Shown here in pieces: positions 18,214-28,163 of a stretch of DNA of 64,000 bases. The notes under the pieces are model-generated. The model was not told the origin of the DNA and made no database searches. It saw only the letters and a program-made list of their open reading frames with translations. The stretch lies in NCBI RefSeq assembly GCF_040256645.1, contig NZ_CP158281.1, positions 3,596,001 through 3,660,000 of the forward strand, given 5' to 3'. Every line of letters begins with the position of its first letter. Position 1 is the stretch's first letter. Source of the stretch: Brevibacterium sp. CBA3109. GTDB lineage: Bacteria > Actinomycetota > Actinomycetes > Actinomycetales > Brevibacteriaceae. Made by a program: the position numbers and the translations under genes.

Positions 18214-19716
18214 CTAGGACTGCTCGCCGGACTCAACATCGGCAGGCCCGTTCTCCGCCCACCACTGACGCAGGACCGCTTCGGCGCGCTCAGGCCCCAG
18301 CGGTCCGTGCTCCATCCTCTCCTCGAGCAGATGCTTGTAGGCCTTGCCCACCAGCGGTGAGGGTGTGATGTCGAGGATGGCCATGATCTGCCGACCATCG
18401 AGGTCAGGACGGATCGCGGCGAGTTCCTCCTGTTCGCTCAGCTTCTCGATCCGGTGCTCCAGATCGTCGTAGGCGAAAGCGAGCCGATCGGCCTTCTTCT
18501 TGTTACGGGTGGTCACATCCGCCCGGGTGAGGATGTGCAGGCGTGAGAGCAGCGGTCCGGCGTCGGTGACATAACGTCGCACCGCAGAATCGGTCCACCC
18601 GGCATCACCATAGCCATAGAAGCGCAGATGCAGCTCGACCAGGCGACCAACAGCCTTCGTGGTGTCTTTGTCGAAGCGCAGCGCCTTCATCCGCTTCGCG
18701 GTCAGCTTCGCACCGACAGCATCGTGGTGATAGAAGGTGACAGCCCCACCAGGCAGGAATCTGCGGGTCGCGGGTTTGCCCACATCGTGCATGAGAGCCG
18801 CGAACCGGACGGCGAAATCCGGCACGACAAGATGGTTGGGATCATCAGAGCTCAACCCGGCCTCTCGCTGTTTGGCCGCATACTTCTCTTCGAGCTCCAC
18901 AGCCTGGCGCAGCACAGTCAGCGAGTGCTGGTAGACGTCCTTGTGACGGTGGTGCTCATCGGTCTCCAGTCGCAGACCCGCGACTTCGGGCAGGACGTGG
19001 TCGGCAACATCGGTGCGCACCAGCAGATCGATGCCCGCGGCCGGGTCGATGCCGGTCATCAGCTTGAACAGCTCCACCTGGATGCGTTCGGCCGAGATGA
19101 TCGCAATCCGATCGGCCATGTCACGCATCGCCGCTTCGACCTCGGCGACGGGATCGAGACCCAGCTGAGCGGTGAAGCGAGCGGCGCGCATCATGCGCAG
19201 CGGATCATCGGAGAACGAATCGACGGCCGTTCCCGGGGTCCGGATGACACCCTCGACGAGGTCGGTGAAGCCCTCGAACGGGTCGACGAAGGTCATTGCC
19301 GGCAGGCGAATGGCCATCGCACCGATCGTGAAGTCACGTCGGATGAGGTCAGCGTCGAGATCTGTGCCGAATTTCACCGTCGGTTTGCGCGAATCAGGGT
19401 CGTAGGCCTCGGCGCGGTAGGTGGTGATCTCGATCTGCACACCGGACTTGATGGCGCCGATGGTCCCGAATTCCCGCCCGATGTCCCAGTGTGTGTCGAC
19501 CCAGTCGGAGATGAGGGTGAGGATGTCGTCGGGGCGCGCGTCCGTGGTGAAGTCGAGATCGGGCATAGGACGGCCCAGCAGCGCGTCGCGAACGGAGCCG
19601 CCGACGAGCGCGAGTTCGAATCCGGCCGCGGCGAAGCGCTTGCCCAAGGGCCCGAGGATGTTCTCGAGCTCATCGAGCTTGTCGTACAGACGGGCGTGCG
19701 CGGTCTTCGGATCCAC
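18214..19716 (-). CDS. cca: CCA tRNA nucleotidyltransferase
   Basis: Adds or repairs the 3'-CCA of tRNA. The 500-residue class II enzyme shows LVGGSVRDALLGRPMPDLDF with the catalytic DxD, RRDFTIGAMAIRLP, the RMMRAARFTAQLGL ATP-selecting helix, and an HD domain (HRHKDVYQHSLTVL; MHDVGKPATRR) typical of actinobacterial PcnB/Cca proteins. The tRNA genes in this window do not encode CCA, consistent with a need for it. It is divergent from the NUDIX gene, as in other actinobacteria. Confidence 0.96.
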   Translation of the reverse strand: MDPKTAHARLYDKLDELENILGPLGKRFAAAGFELALVGGSVRDALLGRPMPDLDFTTDARPDDILTLISDWVDTHWDIGREFGTIGAIKSGVQIEITTYRAEAYDPDSRKPTVKFGTDLDADLIRRDFTIGAMAIRLPAMTFVDPFEGFTDLVEGVIRTPGTAVDSFSDDPLRMMRAARFTAQLGLDPVAEVEAAMRDMADRIAIISAERIQVELFKLMTGIDPAAGIDLLVRTDVADHVLPEVAGLRLETDEHHRHKDVYQHSLTVLRQAVELEEKYAAKQREAGLSSDDPNHLVVPDFAVRFAALMHDVGKPATRRFLPGGAVTFYHHDAVGAKLTAKRMKALRFDKDTTKAVGRLVELHLRFYGYGDAGWTDSAVRRYVTDAGPLLSRLHILTRADVTTRNKKKADRLAFAYDDLEHRIEKLSEQEELAAIRPDLDGRQIMAILDITPSPLVGKAYKHLLEERMEHGPLGPERAEAVLRQWWAENGPADVESGEQS

Positions 19717-19836
19717 CGAGCTCCTTCGTGTTCTACCGTGGTCGTTCCGATTGGAGACGACTCATCTACAGCCGGGTCCAGCCTACCGGGAGCGCGCCCA
19801 ACGACACTTCCAAGAATCGCCTACTAAGGTAGGAGA

Positions 19837-20325
19837 ATGACCACACCGATGCCCAAGCCGGGACCACGAGCGTCTCGTCGCACCACGGTAGAGGAGATTT
19901 CCGCCGGGGGCATCGTCGTCGACTTCACACATCCGGAACTGACCGTGGCCGTGATCGCCCGGATCAACCGGGCAGGACGGATCGAATGGTGCCTTCCCAA
20001 GGGACACCTCGAAGGAACCGAGACCCCCGCTGAGGCGGCTCGACGAGAGGTGGAAGAGGAGACAGGCATCCGCGGGCAGATCGTCTGCCCCCTGGGCTCC
20101 GTCGACTACTGGTTCACTGTGACCGGAATCCGGGTTCACAAACTCGTCCACCACTTCCTGCTGCGTGCACGGTCGGGGGCGTTGACCGTGGATAATGATC
20201 CTGACCAGGAAGCGATCGACGCCGCGTGGATCCCCTTCAACGATCTGCGCTCCCGGCTCTCCTTCGCCAATGAACGTCGCATCGTTGCCGCCGCCCGCCC
20301 GATGGTCGCCCGATTGGAGCAGTGA
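19837..20325 (+). CDS. NUDIX hydrolase
   Basis: Hydrolyses a nucleoside-diphosphate-linked substrate. The 162-residue protein contains the complete Nudix box (GHLEGTETPAEAARREVEEE followed by TGI). AGGAG sits just before the ATG. It heads a plus-strand run: its stop overlaps the DUF6049 GTG by four bases. MutT-like or ADP-ribose pyrophosphatase activity is possible; the sequence does not tell. Its position next to cca and murJ is conserved in actinobacteria. Confidence 0.93.
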   Translation: MTTPMPKPGPRASRRTTVEEISAGGIVVDFTHPELTVAVIARINRAGRIEWCLPKGHLEGTETPAEAARREVEEETGIRGQIVCPLGSVDYWFTVTGIRVHKLVHHFLLRARSGALTVDNDPDQEAIDAAWIPFNDLRSRLSFANERRIVAAARPMVARLEQ

Positions 20326-22682
20326 AACTCATCAGTCGTACGCGTTTCCTCCTCGCCCTGCTGAGCACGGTCCTGCTGCTCGCAGGGTCGGTTTTCGTGT
20401 TCCCGCTCATGGGAGTCAGCCCCGCCGCCGGTTCGACCGCTGCCGATGGCACCTCACCGGACGGGAGCACGCCGAGTGAATCCGACGTTTCCATCACCCT
20501 CGACGAGGTGACGCCCTGGGTTGATGAGAAGGGCACACTCACAGTGCGCGGCATGATCACGAACTCCACAGATCAGGTGATCTCGAATCCTGATCTGAGT
20601 CTGGCGATGTCCACGCAGAAGCTCGATTCCGGACGAAAGATCCAGAGCTGGAAGACCGACCAGTCCCAGAACCGCAGCATCGCCGACCTCGAGAACAACG
20701 GTCCCGCCGCCCGCAAAAAGGCCAAGAAAGCCCAGAAGTCGGCACAGGACACAAACGGGAAATCCGACCCGCTGACTGCGGTGGACACCACTTTCGACGA
20801 TGAGATCGCGGCCGGATCTTCCTCGGAGTTCACGATCTCCGTCCCCGCAGAACAACTCGGGCTTCGGAAGTCCTCCCCGCTCTCGGCCTGGGGTCCGCGC
20901 GGTCTGAGCGTGCAGCTCGGCGATGCCACCGGGCGGCTCGCCTCCGAAGTCGGGTTCTCCACCTGGTATCCGAGCCCGAAGTTCGACAAGACCAAGATCA
21001 GCATCCTCGCCCCCGTGACGCTTCCGGCTCACACCGCTGACGGCATTATCGACCCCGATGACCTCGACAAGGCGATCGGCAAGGGTGGCTCCCTGACTGC
21101 GATCATGAACGTCCTCGACACTCCCGGTGTGGGCATCGCGCTGGACCCCCGGATCATCGCCTCCTTCGAATCTGCTGTAGCCGAACCATCTGGAGACGAT
21201 GACGCATCAGAACCTGAGAAGAGTGGAGAACCCTCCCCACAGGACACAGAAACGACGGCCAAGGGATCCGATGCCCCCGACATCGATCCCGGCGCGAACT
21301 CCAATGACCAGGGCGGCGCCGATGGACTCAGCGCCGACGAAGCTAAGGCCCAGAAAGAGCAGCGCAAGCGCCTCGACACCTGGTATCACGACTTCCTCGA
21401 CAAGGCGGAGACACACACCGTCATCGCCCTGCCCTATGGCGACCCCGACCAGGCGTCGCTGCTGAATAGCGACCTGAAGAGCCTGGGCACGTTCGCACAG
21501 AAGCAGAGGAATATCGTCAAGAAGGTCCTGCCGAAGGCCAAGACCGACATCGCCTGGCCCATCGCCGGCTCTGCGCAGCGCGATCAACTCGATGACTTCG
21601 CCGAGGCTGGTGACCAGACCGTGATCCTCAGCAATACCCAGCAACCGTCGCTGGCAGGGATCCACGACAACGCCCATTCGAAGACCCGCATCACGGCGGA
21701 TGCACAGTCATCGATCGACACCCTGATCACCGATTCGGCTCTCGCGCAGCAGAGCGCGAATATCATCGGTTCCGATCATCCGGCCTCCGGCATCTCAGAA
21801 TTGGTCGCGACAACTGCCGCGATCCAAGCGGAGACCCCCTACCGGACACGACACCTGCTGCTGCCCATGCCACGCACGGCAGCCTCGGCGGACTGGGAGA
21901 ATACGGTCAAGGCCGTCGCGGATGCCCCCTGGGTCGATCCATCCGGTATCGATGATCTCCTCGACACCGACGCCGTGCCCCGTGGGCTGCTGCAATCAGG
22001 AGCGGACCCGAAGAGCATCGGAGTGAAGGCCATGCAGAGCCTCGCACAGACCCGGGCGACGCAGAAGAAGTTCAACAGCGTGTTCTCTGACACGGCGAGT
22101 GCGAATACGCGGCTGGATCGGGAGCTGCTCAGCTGCACCTCGGTCGCGTGGACCCTGGGCGGCAATGCGAAACACTGCGCCGATGGTGCCCGGGCTTCGA
22201 GTGAGAAGGTGAGGAACAGCCTCTACCTCGAGAAGGGATCCTCGGTGCTGCTGGTCACCGGTGAGAAGACGACCATCCCTGTGACGATAGTCAACGATTC
22301 ACTCGCTGAGGCGACCATGAGCATCCGGATGAAGCCAAAGACCCCCCAGTTGCGGGCCGAGTCCACCGAGACCGTCGTCGTGCCCGCCCAGGAGACCATG
22401 CGCGTCGACGTTCCCGTCGAAGGCCTGGCCAACGCCGACGTGCCGACGACCATCGAGATGGTGGCCACCGATGACGTCGTCCTGCCGAAGAACGAAACAC
22501 TGCTTGTCAGGGTTCGGGCCGACTGGGAGAACATCGGCACGGCCGTAGTCGGATTGGCACTGGCCGCCGTGTTCGTGATCGGCTTGATCAAAACGATCTC
22601 CCGCGGACGCAGGAAGATCCCCGAACAGCAGCTGGCCGATGCGATGGCCCGTGCGAAGAACGACGAATCGGAAACGAGGTAG
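20322..22682 (+). CDS. DUF6049 family exported membrane protein
   Basis: A 786-residue envelope protein. Residues 1-45 form a signal or anchor sequence (basic start, then FLLALLSTVLLLAGSVFVF). A long extracytoplasmic region follows, including an acidic low-complexity insert around residues 290-345. One C-terminal membrane helix (GTAVVGLALAAVFVIGLIKT) leads to a short basic tail. The location between the NUDIX gene and murJ matches Rv3909 in M. tuberculosis. Function is unknown, though conserved linkage to murJ suggests cell-wall assembly. The GTG start overlaps the previous stop. Confidence 0.87.
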   Translation: MKLISRTRFLLALLSTVLLLAGSVFVFPLMGVSPAAGSTAADGTSPDGSTPSESDVSITLDEVTPWVDEKGTLTVRGMITNSTDQVISNPDLSLAMSTQKLDSGRKIQSWKTDQSQNRSIADLENNGPAARKKAKKAQKSAQDTNGKSDPLTAVDTTFDDEIAAGSSSEFTISVPAEQLGLRKSSPLSAWGPRGLSVQLGDATGRLASEVGFSTWYPSPKFDKTKISILAPVTLPAHTADGIIDPDDLDKAIGKGGSLTAIMNVLDTPGVGIALDPRIIASFESAVAEPSGDDDASEPEKSGEPSPQDTETTAKGSDAPDIDPGANSNDQGGADGLSADEAKAQKEQRKRLDTWYHDFLDKAETHTVIALPYGDPDQASLLNSDLKSLGTFAQKQRNIVKKVLPKAKTDIAWPIAGSAQRDQLDDFAEAGDQTVILSNTQQPSLAGIHDNAHSKTRITADAQSSIDTLITDSALAQQSANIIGSDHPASGISELVATTAAIQAETPYRTRHLLLPMPRTAASADWENTVKAVADAPWVDPSGIDDLLDTDAVPRGLLQSGADPKSIGVKAMQSLAQTRATQKKFNSVFSDTASANTRLDRELLSCTSVAWTLGGNAKHCADGARASSEKVRNSLYLEKGSSVLLVTGEKTTIPVTIVNDSLAEATMSIRMKPKTPQLRAESTETVVVPAQETMRVDVPVEGLANADVPTTIEMVATDDVVLPKNETLLVRVRADWENIGTAVVGLALAAVFVIGLIKTISRGRRKIPEQQLADAMARAKNDESETR

Positions 22683-22685
22683 GAC

Positions 22686-24299
22686 TTGTCCAAGCTTTCA
22701 TCATTGGCCAAATCCTCGGCCATCATGACCGCCGGAACCCTGACCTCGCGCATATTGGGCTTGGTCAAAGCTTCGCTGCTGGCTACCGCGCTCGGAATAA
22801 CAGCCGTTCAGGCCGACGCCTTCGACGTCGCCAACAAGGTGCCCAACACCCTGTATATGCTCCTGGCCGGCGGTGTCGTCAACGCCGTTCTCGTCCCACA
22901 GCTTGTGCGGGCCTCGAAGAGGAAGGACGGGGGCCAGGACTACACGAACCGCCTGCTGACCCTGTCTTTCATGATCCTCGCGGCAGTGAGCATCATTGCG
23001 ACAGCGGCCGCCCCGTTCCTTGTGTGGCTCTACTCTTCGGGGTGGGGTCCGGATCAGATGGCATTGGCCACCGCATTCGCCTTCTGGTGCCTGCCTCAGC
23101 TGTTCTTCTACGGCCTCTACACACTCCTGGGACAGGTGCTCAATTCCAAATCCTCCTTCGGCCCGTATATGTGGGCACCGGTGCTCAACAATGTCGTCGC
23201 CATCGTGGGGCTCCTCGTCTTCATCATCGTCTTCGGAACGGACAGTGCTTCCCCTCATGGGCTGAGCACCTGGACTCCATTCAAGATCGCTCTCATGGGC
23301 GGCTCGGCCACTCTGGGTGTCGCCGCCCAGGCACTCATCCTGATCTGGCCCCTGAAGCGCATCGGCTTCAAATACCGGCCGACCTTCGGCTTCCGCGGAG
23401 TCGGCCTGGCCACCGCCGGCAAGGTGGCGTTCTGGACCTTCGCCGCCATGCTCATCGGCCAGATCGGCTTCCTCATCATCTCCCGGGTTGCCGCCGAGGC
23501 GTCGGTGCCGGGTGCGGGCAACGCCTCAAACGCCGCTTACACCAACGCCTATCTCGTGTTCATGCTGCCGCACTCACTCATCGCGGTGTCGCTGGCCACG
23601 GCACTCTTCACCTCGCTGAGCAGGGACGCCGCCAACAATGACACGAAGGCGGTCGTCGACGACTTCTCCATGGGCGTGCGCATGGTCGGCCTGGTCAATT
23701 CCTTTGCCGTGGCCGCGCTCATCGTGCTTGCATCCCCGGTCGCTATGATCATCGCCGGCAGCGGTCGTGACCAAGCCATGGCTGTGGGACTCGTGATCAT
23801 CACCATGGTGTTCGGTCTCATTCCCTTCAGCGCCAACTACCTGGCACAGAGGGTCTTCTACGCCTATGAGGACGCGAAGACTCCGTTCCTCATCCAACTC
23901 CCACAGGTGATCTTCCAATCCCTGGCAGTGCTGTCGGCCTCGATCTTCCCTAAATCGGTGACGGTGGCCATCATCGGCCTGACGATGAGCCTGGGATACC
24001 TCTTCGCAATGATCCTGTCGTTCTCGCTCTTGTCGAAGCGCCTGGGCGGGATTGACCTCCGCACAATCCTGACCGCTCATATGAAGTTCTTGGTAGCAGC
24101 GTTGTTTGCCGGAATGGCGGGTTATGGACTTCTCTTCTTCTTCCCGGACTTCGCCCTGGCTGGTCGCTGGCAGGCGTTCGTCTCCGCCGCCGGCGTCGGC
24201 ACGCTCATGCTCGTTGTCTTCCTGGGAGCATGTTTTTTGCTGAAAGTCAGAGAGTTGCATTCGATTATTGGCGTCGTTGCTGGAAAACTAAGAAAATAG
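22686..24299 (+). CDS. murJ: Lipid II flippase MurJ (MviN)
   Basis: Moves lipid II across the membrane for peptidoglycan synthesis. The 537-residue protein has about 14 hydrophobic segments and the MurJ opening SAIMTAGTLTSRILGLVKAS, with YMLLAGGVVNAVLVPQLVRA and the NYLAQRVFYAYEDAKTP motif. The start is TTG at 22686 with GAGGTAGG just upstream; an internal ATG at codon 14 would truncate the conserved start. In mycobacteria MurJ is fused to a pseudokinase; here the protein ends after the membrane domain and the pseudokinase is the next gene, 25 nt away. Confidence 0.95.
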   Translation: MSKLSSLAKSSAIMTAGTLTSRILGLVKASLLATALGITAVQADAFDVANKVPNTLYMLLAGGVVNAVLVPQLVRASKRKDGGQDYTNRLLTLSFMILAAVSIIATAAAPFLVWLYSSGWGPDQMALATAFAFWCLPQLFFYGLYTLLGQVLNSKSSFGPYMWAPVLNNVVAIVGLLVFIIVFGTDSASPHGLSTWTPFKIALMGGSATLGVAAQALILIWPLKRIGFKYRPTFGFRGVGLATAGKVAFWTFAAMLIGQIGFLIISRVAAEASVPGAGNASNAAYTNAYLVFMLPHSLIAVSLATALFTSLSRDAANNDTKAVVDDFSMGVRMVGLVNSFAVAALIVLASPVAMIIAGSGRDQAMAVGLVIITMVFGLIPFSANYLAQRVFYAYEDAKTPFLIQLPQVIFQSLAVLSASIFPKSVTVAIIGLTMSLGYLFAMILSFSLLSKRLGGIDLRTILTAHMKFLVAALFAGMAGYGLLFFFPDFALAGRWQAFVSAAGVGTLMLVVFLGACFLLKVRELHSIIGVVAGKLRK

Positions 24300-24324
24300 C
24301 CTGCGTATTGAAGCCCCTCTGGAG

Positions 24325-26817
24325 GTGGTCACCCTGATCGATATCGAATCCGGCATGATTGTTGCCGGTCGTTACGTCGTATCAACGGTCGACCGTCGGT
24401 GGCTCGAAGACAATCCGCAGGCTGGTGCCGTGTGCACGGCCCTCGACGCCATTCTCGATGAACCCGTACTCATCCACGTCGCCGATGCCGATGGTTCCAC
24501 GGATGTGCTCGAAGCAGCGCGACGGGTCTCCATCCTCGGCGATCATCGTATTGCCCCGACTTTGGATGTCGGTCATTCGAACGGACTCGACTACGTCGTG
24601 TCCAAACGCATTGCCGTCACGTCACTGGACAAGATCCTGCCCAAGTCACCGCTGCCCATCGATGCCGCCCGCGCGCTCATCGGCGAGATCGGAACTGTTC
24701 TCGTCACAGCTGCCCGACGCGGCCTGTTCCACATGTTCCTGCGTCCGAACACGGTGGGGATCACGACCAAGGGCTCTGTCCTGGTCTCCGGCATCGGCAT
24801 CGATGCCGCTCTGGCCCTGGGCACAGGAGTGATCCAGCCCGAGGACTACACACCGACGCAGGCATCTCGAGCGGATGCTCTGGGCCTCATCAGGCTGTTC
24901 TATGCCGCGATCACCGGCTATTGGCCCGCTGCAGAGGCATTCAACGGGATACCGGCAGCAGGTCGTGAGAATTCCCGCATCGCGAGGGCCAAGTCCCTCA
25001 ACCCTGAGATCTCCAATGAACTCGATGACTTCGTCAGCGGCATCCTCACCGGATCCGATCCGGGCCCGGGTTCCGTGGCCGAGGTGCTGGGCTACCTGGA
25101 CGAGTGGGATGCGGAGCTGCTGCGTTACGTCAACCGTGCTCCGGTCCCCGACAACGACAGTGTATTCAACCAGTCGCCGCGCAGCTTCGACGAGGCGACG
25201 AGCCTGCCCACGCCACGATCGACGTCGCTGGGTTCGTCCACTGCGAACACAGCCAGCGATGACCAGGTCAAGGCAGCTCTGGTTCGCATCGGCATCACCC
25301 GTCCGGGAACTCGCGGACTGGCTGTGGGAGTCGTCGGCAAGACGACGGGACAGTATGCGGACCGTATGCAGATGCGTGAGGCCTCGAGCTTCCCGATCGG
25401 CAAAGATCAGCTGGACAATGCCGCCCAGGACTGGGAGGAGTGGGAGCCTGAACAGACCTATTCGCAGTACTCCGCATACGCCGACCATGAGTACGACGAG
25501 AATCTGACGTCTCCGATCATGAATCGTGACGCACTGGACTCGGATCCCGACACCCAGGCTATCGACATCGTTTCCGAGGACAGCGTTGACGAGACCGAGG
25601 ACGACAATGACACCCGCGTCATCATGGATGATGAGGACGACGGGTCGTGGTTCCTCGGTGGAATGTTCGAGACCAATGAGCAGCAGCGCGAGCATCAGCT
25701 GCGCGAATACGAACGCGAACGCCGTATCGCCCGGGCCAAGGAAAACGAAGCACGTCGGCGCCTCGCCGCGCTCGAGACAGCCTCGACGTCCAAGCGACAA
25801 GAGGCGAACGCCGCCACGCCACCCAAACAGGTGCGCAGACTCTCGCCCACTTCCGTCGACGAGTCGCACGCCGATTCTTCTCGTTCAACTGCGCCCGTTC
25901 CTGCAGTCTCACCCGAGCAGAAGTCGGTCGACACCTCTGGAGCTGGAGCGGCAGCCGGATCTGCAGGTATCGCAGGCGCGGCTGCTGACGGGGCGACTGG
26001 AGCAACTCGAACTTCCTCGTCGACCGGCTCCGCGGGCCAGAAGAGAACTTCAGCCGAAAACAGGTCTGCGACTGCTGGAGCAACGACTGGCGGTTCGGTT
26101 GCTGGTTCAACCGGCGGTGCACCAGCCAAGAGCGCAGCTGGCGGCGGTTCGCCGACCGGCGGCGCGTCCGCCGGGGGATCTGCGAACAATGGCGACGATT
26201 CGGATGAGGACTCGTCGAATTCGCGAAAGCCGTTCGCCTGGCTGGTCCTTGCGCTGGTGGTCATCGCGGCCATCGTGATCTCGATCGCAGTCTTCAACTT
26301 CACATCCGGCAACGACGAGTCCGGACCGGTCGCCGAGACCTCGGCTCCGGCAAAGACCGATGACGGCAAGGACAAGAAGACAGAGAAGCCCAAGGCAGAT
26401 CCGCCGAAGATCGACACAGTCACGGCATTGGATCCCGAGGGCGACAATGAGGAGAACAACGACACGGCTGAGGACGTCATCCCCAATACGGAGGGGTCAT
26501 GGCAGACCGACCGCTACAATTCGGCAGCGTTCGGCAACCTGAAGTCCGGCGTCGGACTGCTGTTCGAACTCGAAGACACCACAATCGTGAAAGAAGTCGA
26601 AGTCAAGTCCTCAAACTCGGGCGGATCCTTCGAAATTCGCGACGGCTCCGACCCCGAAAATTCCAAGAAGGTGGGCGAAGGAGTGTTCGACTCGGACGGC
26701 GTCACGATCAAGCTTGATGATGACGTCGAGACGGACAACCTGATTCTCTGGGTGACTGAGCTTCCCCAAGGCGAAGGCGGCTTCCGTGCCGTCATCAACA
26801 CCGTCAACTTCAAGTAG
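24325..26817 (+). CDS. Membrane-anchored pseudokinase with extracellular C-terminal domain
   Basis: An 830-residue protein matching the C-terminal half of mycobacterial MviN (Rv3910). Residues 1-270 are protein-kinase-like but lack the HRD aspartate (the site reads HMFLRPNTVGI) and DFG (SGIGID), so catalysis is unlikely. An acidic linker, a charged coiled-coil-like segment near 450-495 and a Gly/Ala/Ser-rich stretch follow. One membrane helix lies near 636-656, then a beta-rich discoidin or carbohydrate-binding-like domain. The start is uncertain: GGAGG at 24321-24325 overlaps the GTG and would better serve a CTG at 24334. In mycobacteria this module binds FhaA to control wall synthesis. Confidence 0.87.
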   Translation: MVTLIDIESGMIVAGRYVVSTVDRRWLEDNPQAGAVCTALDAILDEPVLIHVADADGSTDVLEAARRVSILGDHRIAPTLDVGHSNGLDYVVSKRIAVTSLDKILPKSPLPIDAARALIGEIGTVLVTAARRGLFHMFLRPNTVGITTKGSVLVSGIGIDAALALGTGVIQPEDYTPTQASRADALGLIRLFYAAITGYWPAAEAFNGIPAAGRENSRIARAKSLNPEISNELDDFVSGILTGSDPGPGSVAEVLGYLDEWDAELLRYVNRAPVPDNDSVFNQSPRSFDEATSLPTPRSTSLGSSTANTASDDQVKAALVRIGITRPGTRGLAVGVVGKTTGQYADRMQMREASSFPIGKDQLDNAAQDWEEWEPEQTYSQYSAYADHEYDENLTSPIMNRDALDSDPDTQAIDIVSEDSVDETEDDNDTRVIMDDEDDGSWFLGGMFETNEQQREHQLREYERERRIARAKENEARRRLAALETASTSKRQEANAATPPKQVRRLSPTSVDESHADSSRSTAPVPAVSPEQKSVDTSGAGAAAGSAGIAGAAADGATGATRTSSSTGSAGQKRTSAENRSATAGATTGGSVAGSTGGAPAKSAAGGGSPTGGASAGGSANNGDDSDEDSSNSRKPFAWLVLALVVIAAIVISIAVFNFTSGNDESGPVAETSAPAKTDDGKDKKTEKPKADPPKIDTVTALDPEGDNEENNDTAEDVIPNTEGSWQTDRYNSAAFGNLKSGVGLLFELEDTTIVKEVEVKSSNSGGSFEIRDGSDPENSKKVGEGVFDSDGVTIKLDDDVETDNLILWVTELPQGEGGFRAVINTVNFK

Positions 26818-26924
26818 ACGCCCGCTCCAGACGTATGTTCCTCGCCTGCCCGGTGCAGACATCAGTGTGAGAGGCAGACACCCGGTGTGGGCAGACTCGA
26901 CGAACTTCGCCTGAGACCAGATGC

Positions 26925-26950
26925 GGAATAGTCGCAAGCGCCGTACCGTT
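26925..26950 (+). promoter_or_regulatory. SigR/SigH-type promoter of trxB
   Basis: GGAAT (26925-26929), an 18-bp spacer, then GTT (26948-26950). This is the consensus geometry of Streptomyces SigR promoters, which drive trxBA. It lies about 80 bp before the trxB ATG, and the same motif with an identical spacer precedes trxA. Confidence 0.75.
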
Positions 26951-27027
26951 ATGCGTACGATAGGCAATCTGTGCCGCCATGGAGCGGGACACGAAGAACT
27001 CAGCGAGCAGGAACAGGGAATTTTCAC

Positions 27028-28023
27028 ATGACTGATACACAACTGGTGATCATCGGGTCGGGGCCGGCCGGATACACTGCTGCCGTTTACGCGGCTCGTG
27101 CGAACCTTTCGCCCGTGGTCATTGCAGGTTCTGTGACAGCAGGTGGTGAACTCATGAACACCACCGACGTTGAGAATTACCCCGGATTCCCCGCCGGCGT
27201 GCAGGGTCCAGAACTCATGGAGAGCATGCGCGAGCAGGCTGAGAAGTTCGGCGCCGAGGTGATCTACGACGACGTCGAGACCCTCAAGCTGGAGCCCGGC
27301 GCACATCAGATTGAAACAGCACTGGGCGCGAAGTACACGGCTCAGGCAGTCATCCTCGCCACAGGATCGGCATACCGCGAACTCAACCTGCCCAATGAGA
27401 AAAGACTGTCTGGCCATGGTGTCAGCTGGTGTGCCACCTGCGACGGGTTCTTCTTCCGAAACCAGCACATCGCCGTCGTCGGCGGGGGCGACTCTGCCCT
27501 CGAAGAAGCGACGTTCCTCACCCGTTTCGCCTCGAAGGTGACTCTCATTCACCGTCGTCAGGACCTTCGGGCTTCGCAGGCCATGCAGGATCGGGCAGCA
27601 GCCGATGAAAAGCTCGAATACCTCCTTGACAGCGAGGTCGCCGAAATTCAGGGCGAGGATTCGCTGACCGGGCTCACTGTTCGCAACACCGTGACAGGTG
27701 AGACGTCCCAGTTGCCGGTCACTGGCTTGTTCGTGGCCATCGGTTCGGATCCGCGCACCAGTCTCTTCGGCGACCAGCTCTCGCTGCGCGCCGACGGATA
27801 TCTCAATGTCGAAGGGCGGACCTCCAAGACCGCAGTCGAGGGCGTCTTCGCTGCCGGCGACGTCATCGATTCTGTCTACAGGCAGGCCATCACGGCTGCA
27901 GGATCAGGCTGCTCCGCAGCCCTCGACGCTGAGCACTACCTTGGAGATCTGGAGGCTGTGACAAAGCAGGCCGAGGCCGTCGCGGCTCACGCTTCCAAGG
28001 CCACAGCACCGATCGGCTCCTGA
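27028..28023 (+). CDS. trxB: Thioredoxin reductase
   Basis: NADPH-dependent flavoenzyme that reduces thioredoxin. The 331-residue protein shows the FAD motif IIGSGPAGYTAAVYAAR, the redox pair WCATC (C135, C138), the NADPH motif VVGGGDSALEEA, and the FAD-closing GVFAAGDVID. The ATG at 27028 has AGGGA 8 nt upstream; the 19-codon upstream extension has no SD. trxA follows after 140 bp, with its own promoter. Confidence 0.97.
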   Translation: MTDTQLVIIGSGPAGYTAAVYAARANLSPVVIAGSVTAGGELMNTTDVENYPGFPAGVQGPELMESMREQAEKFGAEVIYDDVETLKLEPGAHQIETALGAKYTAQAVILATGSAYRELNLPNEKRLSGHGVSWCATCDGFFFRNQHIAVVGGGDSALEEATFLTRFASKVTLIHRRQDLRASQAMQDRAAADEKLEYLLDSEVAEIQGEDSLTGLTVRNTVTGETSQLPVTGLFVAIGSDPRTSLFGDQLSLRADGYLNVEGRTSKTAVEGVFAAGDVIDSVYRQAITAAGSGCSAALDAEHYLGDLEAVTKQAEAVAAHASKATAPIGS

Positions 28024-28102
28024 CAGATGCCTATCGGACGAAATTAACGCCCACCAAGCACCGACTGCGCTTGACCGAACGAGGGCCGATCGGCCACGTT
28101 GG

Positions 28103-28128
28103 GGAATGAAACCTGCGCAACGACTGTT
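28103..28128 (+). promoter_or_regulatory. SigR/SigH-type promoter of trxA
   Basis: GGAAT (28103-28107), 18 bp, GTT (28126-28128). Spacing is identical to the element before trxB. It lies 35 bp upstream of the trxA ATG, so trxA can be induced separately from trxB. Confidence 0.75.
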
Positions 28129-28163
28129 TCCGCTAGAGAACATTGTTACGAGAAAGGCTGCTC

